This document shows positions 8,311 through 16,796 of a stretch of 64,000 nucleotides of DNA, piece by piece (within the stretch, counting starts at the first letter, position 1; each line of letters starts with the position of its first letter). Source of the stretch: Alphaproteobacteria bacterium (GTDB lineage: Bacteria; Pseudomonadota; Alphaproteobacteria; Micropepsales; Micropepsaceae); the NCBI GenBank assembly GCA_023259375.1, contig JAHFQC010000006.1:1-64000 (forward strand), read 5' to 3'. Under the pieces are notes generated by a model. It had not been told where the DNA came from. It saw only the letters and a program-made list of their open reading frames with translations, and made no database searches. The position numbers and the translations under genes are program-made.

Positions 8311-9084
8311 ATGAAAAACGTGTTGATCGGTTTTGTCATTGCCGTGGCGCTGACGGCGGGCGCGCGGGCCGCCGACCTTTCGGCCCAGCAGATCGTCGCC
8401 AAGGTGGACGAGGGTCGCAATCCGGGGCAGGCGTTCCGGGTCGTGGATACCCTCACCGAATACATCAACGGCAAGCCGCGGGATTCGATGCAGATCGTGG
8501 TGTTCGCGGTCGAAAACAAAACCACGCACCAGTACAACAACCTTATCCGCTACGTGCTTCCGGCGCGCGATGCCGGCAAGATGGTGCTGATGAACGGCTC
8601 CAACATGTGGTTCTACGATCCTTCGTCAAAGGCGTCGGTCCGTATCTCGCCGCAGCAGCGCCTGTTGGGCCAGGCGTCGAACGGCGACGTCGCCACGGTG
8701 AATCTGGCGCGCGACTACACCGCCAAGCTGGTCGGCGAGGAAACGCTGCAGGATGCCGACAAGCAGAACCGCATTTGCTGGCATCTCGAACTGAAGGCGG
8801 CAAACGACGAAGCGGTCTATTCGCGGGTCGAATATTGGGTCGAGAAGGGCACGTTCCGGCAGATCAAGGGCAAGTTCTATTCCGACAGCGGCCGGCTTCT
8901 GAAGATCGCCTACTATCACAAGTTTGCGCCGATGCTGGGCCGTACCGTTCCGGCGGAGACCATCGTGATCGATTCCGTCAACACCAATCTCGTCACCACG
9001 ATGGCGATTTCGGACATGCGGTCCCAAGCGGTGCCGGATTCGTGGTTTCAGCGCGATTTCCTGCCGCGCCTCAAGATCGACTGA
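8311..9084 (+). CDS. LolA-like periplasmic outer-membrane lipoprotein-sorting protein
   Basis: A 257-residue exported protein with a type I signal peptide (MKNVLIGFVIAVALTAGARA). The body has the alternating strand pattern of the LolA-like fold annotated as outer membrane lipoprotein-sorting protein: repeated amphipathic strands such as MVLMNGSNMWFYDPSSKASVR and RVEYWVEKGTFRQIKGKFY. It probably carries a hydrophobic cargo between the inner-membrane transporter and the outer membrane. The ATG at 8311 follows GAGGATAG; earlier in-frame starts (8287, 8299) would spoil the signal peptide. Gene order with two FtsX permeases recurs in other proteobacteria. Confidence 0.75.
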   Translation: MKNVLIGFVIAVALTAGARAADLSAQQIVAKVDEGRNPGQAFRVVDTLTEYINGKPRDSMQIVVFAVENKTTHQYNNLIRYVLPARDAGKMVLMNGSNMWFYDPSSKASVRISPQQRLLGQASNGDVATVNLARDYTAKLVGEETLQDADKQNRICWHLELKAANDEAVYSRVEYWVEKGTFRQIKGKFYSDSGRLLKIAYYHKFAPMLGRTVPAETIVIDSVNTNLVTTMAISDMRSQAVPDSWFQRDFLPRLKID

Positions 9085-9087
9085 TCC

Positions 9088-10458
9088 ATGCGCAAGGCGG
9101 CTTTCCTGATTGCTTTGGTTGGTGCCGTGTTTCCCGCCGCGGCGCAGGAAAACGGTGACCTCGCGCGTATTCCCGGTGCGGTCGAAAACGCGGCGCCTCC
9201 GCCGGCAACGGCGGAGGATCACGGCAAGTACTCGCTCGCCAATGCCGCCGGCTGGTACGGTTATCGCGGCACTTTTGCGGTGTCGCCGGGCGCCGATATC
9301 CCGTCGCGCTGGAATGATCGCGTCAGTGCCGATGCGCTGGTGACGTGGAAGCTGTCGGAAACTGTGCGCGTCACCGTGAGCGATGTGCTTTCTGCCAGTT
9401 TTGCCGACGGGATCGGTTTTCCCCGCCAATCGGTGCGCAACGATTTGCGCGAGCTTTACGCGACCTGGGAAGTGGCGCCGGAGACTTATCTCGAAGCCGG
9501 GCGCATCAATGTGCGCTACGGCGTGGCGTTCGGCTACAATCCGACGGATTTCTTCCGCGCCCGTACATCGGTGGCGCAGTCTTCGTCCGATCCCGGCGAG
9601 CTGCGCAATAACCGGCTCGGCACGGTGATGGTCCGCGGCCAGCATGTGTTCGACGGCGGCTCGCTGGAAGTGATTTATGCGCCCAAGCTGCATAGTCCGG
9701 TGCCGATGGGCGGCACCGCCTGGCCGCTCGATCCCAAAATCGATCAGACCAACGGCACCGACCGCGTCTCGGCGGCGTTTTCTTTCGAGTGGGAAGAGTT
9801 CAGTCCGCAGCTTCTGGCGTTCTACGACAGCGGCCGGCTGAAGTTCGGCTTCAACGCCTCCCATCCGATCGGCAATACCATCATCGCTTATGCCAGCTGG
9901 GCGGGCGGTCAGGCGCCGAGCGAGATCGTCGACGCCATCGCCTTCGGCAAGCGCACGCGCATGCTGCCGTCGTTTACTCCGCTGCTGCCGCCGGTCGCGA
10001 CCGGGCGCGGCTTCAAGAACGACATCTCCGCCGGCGCCTATTGGAACGGCGAAGACAAGGAAACGATCAGCATTGAATACAATTTCCATCAGGCTGGGTT
10101 CTCGCAGGACGAGTGGCGGGGCTGGTTTGCGACTGGCGCCGATCCGAAGTTCGCGTCGCTGATGTGGTACCTCCGCGGCTATGCCGCCGACCGCCAGGAT
10201 CCGGCCAGCCGGCATCAGGCGTTTGTGCGCGCCGATTGGGCCGAGCCGTTCCATATTCTGCACGCCGACCTCAACGCCTACGTCATGACCAATCTCGCCG
10301 ATGGGGCGTGCTCGGGGCAGTTGGGCGGCTCTTACGACTTTTCCGATTATTGGAGCGTCGGCGCCTATCTCAGCGCCTCGACCGGCGGACGGAAAAGCGA
10401 GTGGGGCTCGCTGCGCAGCGCCTCAAGCGCGATCATCCAGGTCGTCCGTTATCTTTAG
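9088..10458 (+). CDS. predicted outer-membrane beta-barrel protein
   Basis: A 456-residue exported protein with signal peptide MRKAAFLIALVGAVFPAAA. The rest shows many short alternating strands with aromatic girdles (WYGYRGTFAV, LYATWEVAPETYLEAGRINVRYG) and a strand-like C-terminus, in the style of porin or alginate-export barrels. No specific family could be named with certainty. It starts three bases after the LolA-like gene and closes the ABC-transporter operon. It may be the outer-membrane end of that system, or its cargo. Confidence 0.65.
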   Translation: MRKAAFLIALVGAVFPAAAQENGDLARIPGAVENAAPPPATAEDHGKYSLANAAGWYGYRGTFAVSPGADIPSRWNDRVSADALVTWKLSETVRVTVSDVLSASFADGIGFPRQSVRNDLRELYATWEVAPETYLEAGRINVRYGVAFGYNPTDFFRARTSVAQSSSDPGELRNNRLGTVMVRGQHVFDGGSLEVIYAPKLHSPVPMGGTAWPLDPKIDQTNGTDRVSAAFSFEWEEFSPQLLAFYDSGRLKFGFNASHPIGNTIIAYASWAGGQAPSEIVDAIAFGKRTRMLPSFTPLLPPVATGRGFKNDISAGAYWNGEDKETISIEYNFHQAGFSQDEWRGWFATGADPKFASLMWYLRGYAADRQDPASRHQAFVRADWAEPFHILHADLNAYVMTNLADGACSGQLGGSYDFSDYWSVGAYLSASTGGRKSEWGSLRSASSAIIQVVRYL

Positions 10459-10589
10459 CCGGCATTACGCTACGTTAGCATCACAAACATAGTTGGCGTT
10501 GGGTTCCGCGATTTTTTCCATACGCGACGAAACGGCTTGATTTGTGCGCCTTTTTTTCCCATAGCGGCAGGCGTTCAGCCGAGATCGAC

Positions 10590-11567
10590 ATGCCGCAGCG
10601 GAAAGACGAAGACCAGCCGTTCTTCATCGTCGGGTCCGGTCGGTCCGGCACGACGCTTCTGCGCATGATCCTGGCGTCGCATTCGCGCCTCGCGATCCCG
10701 CCGGAGACCTATTTCCTCGATCCGCTGCTGAAACGGCTTCCGGCGACGCGGCCACTGACCGAAGACGAGGTTGCGCGCGCGATCACAATCGTGACGGGTT
10801 CCATCCGCTGGCCCGATATGGGGATCGATGCGGACGCCTATGCCGCTGAAGCCTCGGTCTTGCCGCAACAGACGCTGCGCGATCTGGTCGAGATCGTCTA
10901 CCGCACCCACCTCGTGCGGGAAGGCAAGCAGCGTTGGGGCGACAAAACGCCGGCCTATATTCGCATCGTGCCGCAACTGGCGGAGCTTTATCCCGGCGCC
11001 CGGTTCATTCATCTGCTGCGCGACGGCCGCGACGTCGCCAAATCGTTCCAGTCGGTCGGCTGGTACGGCCCGCTGCTCAATCGCAACATGGGCGAGTGGC
11101 TGGAGGCGACCGAACTCGATGCGCGCTGGCGCCAGGGGCCGCTGGCCGACCGCCTGTTCCTGGTGCGCTATGAAGATTTGGTGCGCGATACCGAACGCAC
11201 GGTGCGCGGCATCTGCGAATTCCTCGGCGAGAATTACGAACCGCAAATGCTGGCGTGGGAAGACAAAGTCGACCGCCTTGTGCCGCAGCGCGAGATGGGC
11301 ATTCACGCCAAACTGCGCCGCCGTCCCGATCCCAGCGATATCGAACGCTGGCGCCGCGAGATGTCGCTGTCCGAACAACTGGTCGCCGAGGCCTTCATGG
11401 GACACGAGCTTTCGCGTGCCGGCTATGCACGCCGTTTCGGTGGACTGATGTGGCAGCCGGTGATGCCGGCCGTGCGCTATTTCTGCCGTCTGGTACTGCC
11501 GTTGGCGAGCGCCGTGTGGAGCCGCGTCGGACTCAACGCGCGCAAGGCCGCATCGGCGCGGAGCTGA
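10590..11567 (+). CDS. PAPS-dependent sulfotransferase family protein
   Basis: A 325-residue cytosolic protein. The 5'-phosphosulfate loop is GSGRSGTTLLRMIL at about residue 13, and the 3'-phosphate region lies around RYEDLVRD with LLRDGRDVAKSF upstream. These are typical of the Sulfotransfer family that moves sulfate from PAPS to sugars or lipids. The ATG at 10590 places the loop near the N-terminus as usual; an in-frame start at 10542 adds an atypical extension. It heads a three-gene run with two glycosyltransferase genes, so a sulfated polysaccharide or glycolipid is a reasonable inference. Confidence 0.88.
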   Translation: MPQRKDEDQPFFIVGSGRSGTTLLRMILASHSRLAIPPETYFLDPLLKRLPATRPLTEDEVARAITIVTGSIRWPDMGIDADAYAAEASVLPQQTLRDLVEIVYRTHLVREGKQRWGDKTPAYIRIVPQLAELYPGARFIHLLRDGRDVAKSFQSVGWYGPLLNRNMGEWLEATELDARWRQGPLADRLFLVRYEDLVRDTERTVRGICEFLGENYEPQMLAWEDKVDRLVPQREMGIHAKLRRRPDPSDIERWRREMSLSEQLVAEAFMGHELSRAGYARRFGGLMWQPVMPAVRYFCRLVLPLASAVWSRVGLNARKAASARS

Positions 11568-11569
11568 TC

Positions 11570-13789
11570 ATGGCCAATCTTCTGTTGCTCAGTTACGCCT
11601 TTCAGCCCGACAACACGCCCGCCGCGGCGCGGCCAAGCCAGCTTTTCCGTTATCTGCCGGAATTCGGCGTCACACCATTCGTGTTCGCGTCGTCGGTGGA
11701 GGGCAGCGTCAATCCGGAGACGACGGTCTGGCGCGTGCCGGAACAAAGGGAGGCGGCCGGCCTGGTGGCGGCTTCGGCGGCGGCGCGCGTATTCATGCGC
11801 TTTGCCGCGCCATACAACGATCGCCTGCCGTGGGTGCCGTATGCCGCCGCCGCCGCCGCGCGGTTGATCCGGGCACGGAAGATCGATGCGATCTATTCCA
11901 CGTCGCCGTTTCTCGCCTCGCATTTCGCGGCGCTGTGGCTGAAGCAGAAGTTCGGATTGCCGTGGATCGCCGATTTCCAGGACCCGGTTTGCGACAATCC
12001 GTTCCGCAACCGCAATTGGTTCTATCCTTACGATCCGCTGCTGGAGCGGCGAATCTTCGAACGCGCCGATCATGTGATCGCCAATACCGACGTCATCGCT
12101 GAGGTTTGGCGGCAGCGCTATCCGGCGCGCCGCGATGCCATATCCGTGCTGTGGAACAGCTACGATCCCGACGAGGCGATCGAGCGGGTGCCGTCGGCCG
12201 TGCGCGACCATCGCGTCCTGGCGCACATCGGCACGCTTTATGGCGGCCGTCATCCCGGCCAGTTGCTCGGCTCGCTCAAGCGGCTCGGCACGCGTGCCGA
12301 TGCGCTGCGGGTGAAGCTGATCGGTCCGATCGACGAGGCGGTGCTGAGCGCGCATGGCGCTTCGCTGGCGTCTAGTGAGGTGGTCGAAGTCACCAATGCG
12401 CTGGTGCCGCGTGAAGAGGCATTGCGCGAAACCGCCGAAGCCGATTGCCTGCTGCTGCTCGACGTCAACGAGCGCAATACCGCCTTCCAGGTGCCGTCGA
12501 AGCTGCTCGACTATATCCGGATCGGTAAACCCATTCTCGCTTATACGCCGGCGGATTCGCCGGTCGACCGCATCCTGCAGCAGAGCGGCATCGCCTACGC
12601 CGTGATCGCGCCCGACATGCCGGAGGCTGAAGCGGACCGCCGGGTGCAGAAATTCCTGTCGCTGCCGCTGACGGTGCGCGAACCTTCGCCGTGGTTCGTG
12701 CGGACCTTTAGCGCCAGAACGCAGGCAGCCACCGTGGCCGAGATGGTGCAGGGGCTGGTCAAGCCGCAAGTCCGCACCGCAAAGCGCGCGCGGCCCTCCG
12801 CCGAACGTCCGCTGATCGTCACATCGGTCGATGCCGAAGAAGCGTTCGATTGGGAAAAGCCGCTGTCGCGCGACTTCCGTAATGTCGCTTCGATGAACGA
12901 GCAGGTCGTGCTGCATCGCGTGTTCGACCGGTTTGGCGTCGTGCCGACCTACTTCGTCACCTATCCGATCGTGACCCAACCCGACGGCTATGCCTTTCTC
13001 GCGGAATGCCTTAAGGCGGGAAAATGCCAGATCGGCGCCCAGCTCCATCCGTGGGTGACTCCGCCGTACGAAGAGGTGGTGAACGCCTATAACAGTTTTG
13101 CCGGCAACTTGCCCGAGGCGCTGGAGCGCGACAAGCTGAGGACGTTGACCGAGGCCATCGCGACGCGTTTCGGCGTGCGTCCAACGGCCTATCGCGCTGG
13201 CCGCTACGGTGTCGGGCCGAATACGGTGAAGACGCTTGCGGCGCTCGGCTATCGAGTCGATTCCAGCGTGGTGCCGGAATTCTCCTATCACGTGACGGGC
13301 GGGCCGACCTTCTTCGGACGGCCGACGACCCCTTATTGGCTCGATGCCGAGCGGCGCGTGCTCGAATTGCCGCTGACCTCGACCTATATCGGGCATTTGT
13401 CGCGCGGAAACTGGCGCCATCTCGCCAACGGACTGTTCGAGAACGACGCCCGTCATGCTCTGGCGCGATCTGTGATGGCGCGCACCGGCATGATGGAGCG
13501 CATCCGCCTGACGCCGGAAGGCACCAACGTCTCCGATGCCAAGCGACTGGTGCGCGCCTTGCTCAAGCGCGGCACCCGTGTTTTCACGCTGTCCTATCAC
13601 ACGCCGTCGCTGCTGCCCGGCAATACGCCCTATGTGAGAAGCCGCGCCGACCGCGACCGTTTCATCGGCTGGTTCGAGGAGTTTTACGAATTCTTCCTCG
13701 GCGAGGTCGGAGGTGCGCCGGCGACGATCGAAAACATCTATGATGAGGCGCGCGCCACCTGCAAGGATCTGGCGCCGGCGCTGCCATGA
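11570..13789 (+). CDS. fusion of GT4-like glycosyltransferase and polysaccharide deacetylase
   Basis: A 739-residue two-domain protein. Residues 1 to about 395 are a GT-B glycosyltransferase (N-terminal LLLSYAFQPDNTPAAARP, acceptor-side DFQDPVCDNPF, C-terminal FQVPSKLLDYIRIGKPILAY). From about residue 413 a WalW-like polysaccharide deacetylase domain begins with IVTSVDAEEAFDWE (metal-binding Asp region), then IGAQLHPWVTPP and PTAYRAGRYG. The ATG follows the sulfotransferase stop by two bases and the stop overlaps the next glycosyltransferase in ATGA. The fusion would let sugar addition and N-deacetylation be coupled on the cytosolic side. No frameshift or internal restart is seen between the domains. 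Confidence 0.82.
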   Translation: MANLLLLSYAFQPDNTPAAARPSQLFRYLPEFGVTPFVFASSVEGSVNPETTVWRVPEQREAAGLVAASAAARVFMRFAAPYNDRLPWVPYAAAAAARLIRARKIDAIYSTSPFLASHFAALWLKQKFGLPWIADFQDPVCDNPFRNRNWFYPYDPLLERRIFERADHVIANTDVIAEVWRQRYPARRDAISVLWNSYDPDEAIERVPSAVRDHRVLAHIGTLYGGRHPGQLLGSLKRLGTRADALRVKLIGPIDEAVLSAHGASLASSEVVEVTNALVPREEALRETAEADCLLLLDVNERNTAFQVPSKLLDYIRIGKPILAYTPADSPVDRILQQSGIAYAVIAPDMPEAEADRRVQKFLSLPLTVREPSPWFVRTFSARTQAATVAEMVQGLVKPQVRTAKRARPSAERPLIVTSVDAEEAFDWEKPLSRDFRNVASMNEQVVLHRVFDRFGVVPTYFVTYPIVTQPDGYAFLAECLKAGKCQIGAQLHPWVTPPYEEVVNAYNSFAGNLPEALERDKLRTLTEAIATRFGVRPTAYRAGRYGVGPNTVKTLAALGYRVDSSVVPEFSYHVTGGPTFFGRPTTPYWLDAERRVLELPLTSTYIGHLSRGNWRHLANGLFENDARHALARSVMARTGMMERIRLTPEGTNVSDAKRLVRALLKRGTRVFTLSYHTPSLLPGNTPYVRSRADRDRFIGWFEEFYEFFLGEVGGAPATIENIYDEARATCKDLAPALP

Positions 13790-14799
13790 AACCGCATATC
13801 GTATTGTTGCCATCGAACCGGCTGCAGAAGTCTGGCGCGCCGCCGCCGCGTTTCGGCATCGCCGAAGCGTTCGAGCGGCAGGGGTTTTCGGCCGAAGTGC
13901 TGGACGTGAACGAATCCCCGCGCAATCCCTTTGCCGGATGCGTGTCACTGTTCGCGAGTGTCGATCCCTGGCGTGCCGCGAAAATTCTGTTCGGCCGGCG
14001 CAAGGCGTATGCCGTGGTGTCCTATTATCAGTCCGGCGCGCTTCTGATCCTGGCGCTGCGACGGCTCCTTGGGTTCAAGCCGCTGGTGGTGATTGTCGAT
14101 GTCGGTGACGACTCCAATTGGCCTTTGCGCGCACGGATCGTTGCGTTTTGCCTAAAGCGGGCCGATGCGGTGTTCAGCTTTGCCAGCGATCAGACCGCCT
14201 ATCTGGCGCGCCGCTATCCGGGCGCCAGGGTTCAATTCCTGCCGCAGCAGATCGATACCGCGTTCTTCACACCGGCGGAGGGCGATGGCAGCTATATTCT
14301 CTCCGTCGGCAACGACCTGTCGCGCGATTACGACACGCTGCTTGAAGCCGTTCGCGATCTCGACGTGCCGCTGAAATTGCGCACCGACTGCGTCCCGCCG
14401 CGCCCGGGTCTCACGATCGCGCCGCGCGGCGACGACGAAGCCCTGCGCGCGCTCTATCGGGCGGCAAAGATCGTGGGGCTGCCGCTGCACGACATGCGCC
14501 ATCCCGGCGGAATTTCGAGTCTGTTCGAGGCGTTCGCCTGCGGCAAGGCGGTGGTGGCGAGCGATGCGCGCGGCATTCGCGATTATCTGCAGCACGAAGA
14601 GAACTGTCTGGTCGTTCCCAGCGGCGATGTCGCGGCTTTGCGGGCGGCTGTCTTGCGCTTGCTGCAGGATGAGGGATTACGTCTGCGATTGGGCAAGGCG
14701 GCGCGGCGCTATGCCGAAACGGAACTTTCGCAGGACCGCTATGCCGCGCGCCTCAAGAATGCTTTCGCGGCGCTAAGGCCGTTTCCGACGATTGTGTAA
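13786..14799 (+). CDS. GT4-family glycosyltransferase
   Basis: A 337-residue protein with a GT-B layout. The C-terminal half carries LPLHDMRHPGGISSLFEAFACGKAVVASDARG, the GT4 nucleotide-sugar motif with its EAF...G pattern. The N-terminal acceptor domain (HIVLLPSNRLQKSGAPPPRF) is diverged. The ATG overlaps the stop of the upstream fusion gene, so the two are translationally coupled. Its last 47 bases overlap the end of a small convergent membrane-protein gene. Confidence 0.85.
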   Translation: MKPHIVLLPSNRLQKSGAPPPRFGIAEAFERQGFSAEVLDVNESPRNPFAGCVSLFASVDPWRAAKILFGRRKAYAVVSYYQSGALLILALRRLLGFKPLVVIVDVGDDSNWPLRARIVAFCLKRADAVFSFASDQTAYLARRYPGARVQFLPQQIDTAFFTPAEGDGSYILSVGNDLSRDYDTLLEAVRDLDVPLKLRTDCVPPRPGLTIAPRGDDEALRALYRAAKIVGLPLHDMRHPGGISSLFEAFACGKAVVASDARGIRDYLQHEENCLVVPSGDVAALRAAVLRLLQDEGLRLRLGKAARRYAETELSQDRYAARLKNAFAALRPFPTIV

Positions 14800-14902
14800 G
14801 TTGAAGGCGCGTCTCGCGATGACCGCCCAGATAGTAGCCGATCAGCGGTGCCGCTACGGCGGAAACCGCGACCCAGATGCCCAATGCAATCACCAGCGTC
14901 AT
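14753..14902 (-). CDS. 49-residue single-pass membrane protein, twin of 26885-27034
   Basis: A short frame encoding one membrane helix near the N-terminus (MTLVIALGIWVAVSAVAAPL) followed by IGYYLGGHRE and a polar tail. The ATG at 14902 has a strong AAGGAG ribosome site eight bases upstream, which supports real translation. The WVxxSxxAxPLxG core is shared with another 49-residue frame in the same locus at 26885-27034, on the same strand and also tail-to-tail with an exopolysaccharide gene. No known family was recognised. The 47-base overlap with the convergent glycosyltransferase is unusual and lowers confidence. Confidence 0.5.
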   Translation of the reverse strand: MTLVIALGIWVAVSAVAAPLIGYYLGGHRETRLQLTQSSETALAPRKHS

Positions 14903-15030
14903 GTGCCCGTCTCCTTGAGGGCAAGATAGCGTGGTTGCGGGCATTCCGTAACCGCCGAGCCGATTTCGGTAACAGCTTTTTTTTGTCGTACGACTAAGAA
15001 ACGCGCGAGAGGTGATCGGGATTAACATTG

Positions 15031-15047
15031 CTTGTAATATAAACAAG
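15031..15047. promoter_or_regulatory. inverted repeat upstream of the dwarf sugar transferase
   Basis: CTTGT (15031-15035) and ACAAG (15043-15047) form an inverted repeat with a 7-base AT-rich spacer. It lies in the 236-base gap between the 49-residue gene and the gene at 15139. The same gap has an eight-T run ending at 14984 followed by the palindrome GTCGTACGAC (14985-14994). These are candidate operator or promoter elements only; no -35/-10 pair was convincing. Confidence 0.25.
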
Positions 15048-15138
15048 ACATGCCGTCATCGTCACAGCGGTTGCGATTGCATTCACGCTGCAAACTTGCT
15101 TCAACTTGTAGCGATCACGAACGAGAAAGAGGAGCACG

Positions 15139-15486
15139 ATGACCATCCGGCGTCTGGGCGATATCGCAATGGCCTTGGCACTTCTCTTCGTCTGCCTGCC
15201 TGTGATTGTCCTTGCCGCGACGGCAGTTTCGATCGAGCTGGCGGCGTCTCCGCTTGTCCGCGTCGAACGGGTGACCCGCGACGGCCGCATTGTGCGGTTA
15301 TGGCGGCTGCGCACCACGCGCGCCAAGGGCCGGCAACTGACGCAGACCGGCGCCATCCTGCACCGCTATCATCTCGAGCAGATTCCGCAGCTCTTGAACG
15401 TGATGACCGGCGACTTGTCGTTCCTGTCCGCCGAGGGCACGCATCACACGGCGGTCGGCAAGACCTTTGCGCTGCGCGAGCGCTAA
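15139..15486 (+). CDS. dwarf sugar-transferase-like protein lacking the catalytic Asp-Glu
   Basis: A 115-residue relative of bacterial sugar transferases (polyprenyl-phosphate glycosyl-1-phosphate transferases such as WcaJ and EpsB). It keeps the N-terminal membrane segment (LGDIAMALALLFVCLPVIVL), a remnant of the KFRTM region (VRLWRLRTT) and the PQLLNVMTGDLSFL segment. The family's catalytic pair, Asp-Glu in DE(L/I)PQL, is Glu80-Gln81 here (LEQIPQLL). The protein ends before the GPRP motif and lacks the whole C-terminal part. It is probably not a transferase; it could be a regulatory partner or a decaying fragment. The ATG at 15139 follows AAAGAGGAG, a good ribosome site, and the next gene starts 9 bases after its stop. 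Confidence 0.75.
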   Translation: MTIRRLGDIAMALALLFVCLPVIVLAATAVSIELAASPLVRVERVTRDGRIVRLWRLRTTRAKGRQLTQTGAILHRYHLEQIPQLLNVMTGDLSFLSAEGTHHTAVGKTFALRER

Positions 15487-15495
15487 CACAAGTTC

Positions 15496-16581
15496 ATGCC
15501 TCCCACGCTGCTGCACGTTTTCCCGAGCTTTGCCGTCGGCGGATCGCAAGCGCGCTTTGCGGTCGTCGCCAACCGGCTCGGCGACCGCTTCCGCCACATC
15601 GTCGTTTCGATGGACGGGCGCGAGGATTGCCGCGAGCGGCTTGATTCCGGGCTCGACATTGCTTTCGAGAAGCTGGCGCTGCGGCCGCGCGATACGCTCG
15701 GCAATTGGCGCCGCTTTCGCGCCTTCCTCTCCCGCGTGCGGCCGCACCGGCTTGTCACCCATAACTGGGGCAGCATCGAGTGCGCCATGGCCAACTGGCC
15801 GAGGCTTGCCGGACACGTCCATATTGAAGACGGCTTCGGTCCGGAAGAAGCCAACCGGCAACTGCCGCGGCGAGTCCTGACACGACGCTATGTGCTGGCC
15901 CGCAGCACCGTCGTGCTGCCGTCGCGCACGCTGTTTGCGCTGGCCAAGGACGTGTGGCGTCTGAGCCCATCCGTGCTGCGCTATGTTCCGAACGGGGTCG
16001 ATTGCGCGCGTTTCGGCGCCTCCGGTATCGAGCCCTACGCCTGGGCGGGCGAGGGGCCGGTTATCGGCACGGTGGCGGCGCTGCGGCCGGAGAAGAATCT
16101 CATCCGACTGCTCGATGCCTTCCGGATCGTCCGCGCCCAGACGCCGTGCCGGCTGTTGATCGCGGGCGACGGACCGGAACGCCCCCATCTCGAGGCGCAT
16201 GCGGCGGCCTTGGGGCTTGGCGCCGATATCCGCTTTGCCGGCCATATCCGCGAGACGGAAAAGATCTACGCGGCGCTTTCCGTGCTCGCGCTGTCGTCCG
16301 ATACCGAGCAGATGCCGACTGCGGTGCTGGAAGCGATGGCGGCCGGCCTGCCGGTGGTCTCGACCGATGTCGGCGATGTGACGGCCATGGTCGCGACGGA
16401 AAATCGCGCACTGGTGGTGCCGCGTGACGCCAGCGCGCTGGCGGAAGGGCTTTTGCGGCTTGTGATCAATCCTGACGCTGCGTCGCAAATCGGTTCCGCC
16501 AATCGCATCAAGGCCTGCCGCGACTACGGCGAAGATCGTATGGTGGCGACCTACGAGGCCTTGTACGGAGGAGCAGCATGA
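15496..16581 (+). CDS. GT4-family glycosyltransferase
   Basis: A 361-residue GT-B enzyme. The N-terminus has the donor-loop signature VFPSFAVGGSQARF and the C-terminal domain has IGTVAALRPEKNLIRLLDAF, AGDGPERPHLE and QMPTAVLEAMAAGLPVVSTDVG. The layout is that of retaining GT4 enzymes using nucleotide sugars. It lies in a short run with the dwarf sugar transferase and a small membrane protein, with which it overlaps (ATGA). Probably adds one sugar to the lipid-linked repeat unit; the sugar cannot be predicted. Confidence 0.9.
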   Translation: MPPTLLHVFPSFAVGGSQARFAVVANRLGDRFRHIVVSMDGREDCRERLDSGLDIAFEKLALRPRDTLGNWRRFRAFLSRVRPHRLVTHNWGSIECAMANWPRLAGHVHIEDGFGPEEANRQLPRRVLTRRYVLARSTVVLPSRTLFALAKDVWRLSPSVLRYVPNGVDCARFGASGIEPYAWAGEGPVIGTVAALRPEKNLIRLLDAFRIVRAQTPCRLLIAGDGPERPHLEAHAAALGLGADIRFAGHIRETEKIYAALSVLALSSDTEQMPTAVLEAMAAGLPVVSTDVGDVTAMVATENRALVVPRDASALAEGLLRLVINPDAASQIGSANRIKACRDYGEDRMVATYEALYGGAA

Positions 16582-16796
16582 TCGGTGGCATCTTCTTCCT
16601 GGCGTCGATCATCGCGATCTTCATCGTGCTCAACTGGTTCAAAGAGAACGACAAACGCCCCGAGAACGAGCCGACGACGGGTCTGCTCGCCATGCCGTTG
16701 CCGGAGGCGGAAAAGCCGAAAGCCGCGAAGCGCTGGTCGCGGGAAGAGGCGTTGCGCAAAGCGGGGCAGGCTAGTTCGCCGAGCCAAGGCCGGTGA
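16578..16796 (+). CDS. small single-pass membrane protein
   Basis: A 72-residue protein with one strongly hydrophobic N-terminal helix (IGGIFFLASIIAIFIVLNWF) and a charged tail rich in Glu, Lys and Arg. The ATG overlaps the stop of the upstream glycosyltransferase, which supports translation. It was not recognised as a known family. Its position suggests an accessory role in the membrane glycosyltransferase complex. The last 26 bases overlap the end of the convergent beta-helix gene. Confidence 0.6.
   Translation: MIGGIFFLASIIAIFIVLNWFKENDKRPENEPTTGLLAMPLPEAEKPKAAKRWSREEALRKAGQASSPSQGR

Noticed and set aside
8626-10263. 545-residue minus-strand frame opposite the LolA-like and barrel genes.
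   Set aside because: Shadow composition; both plus-strand genes have signal peptides and operon context.
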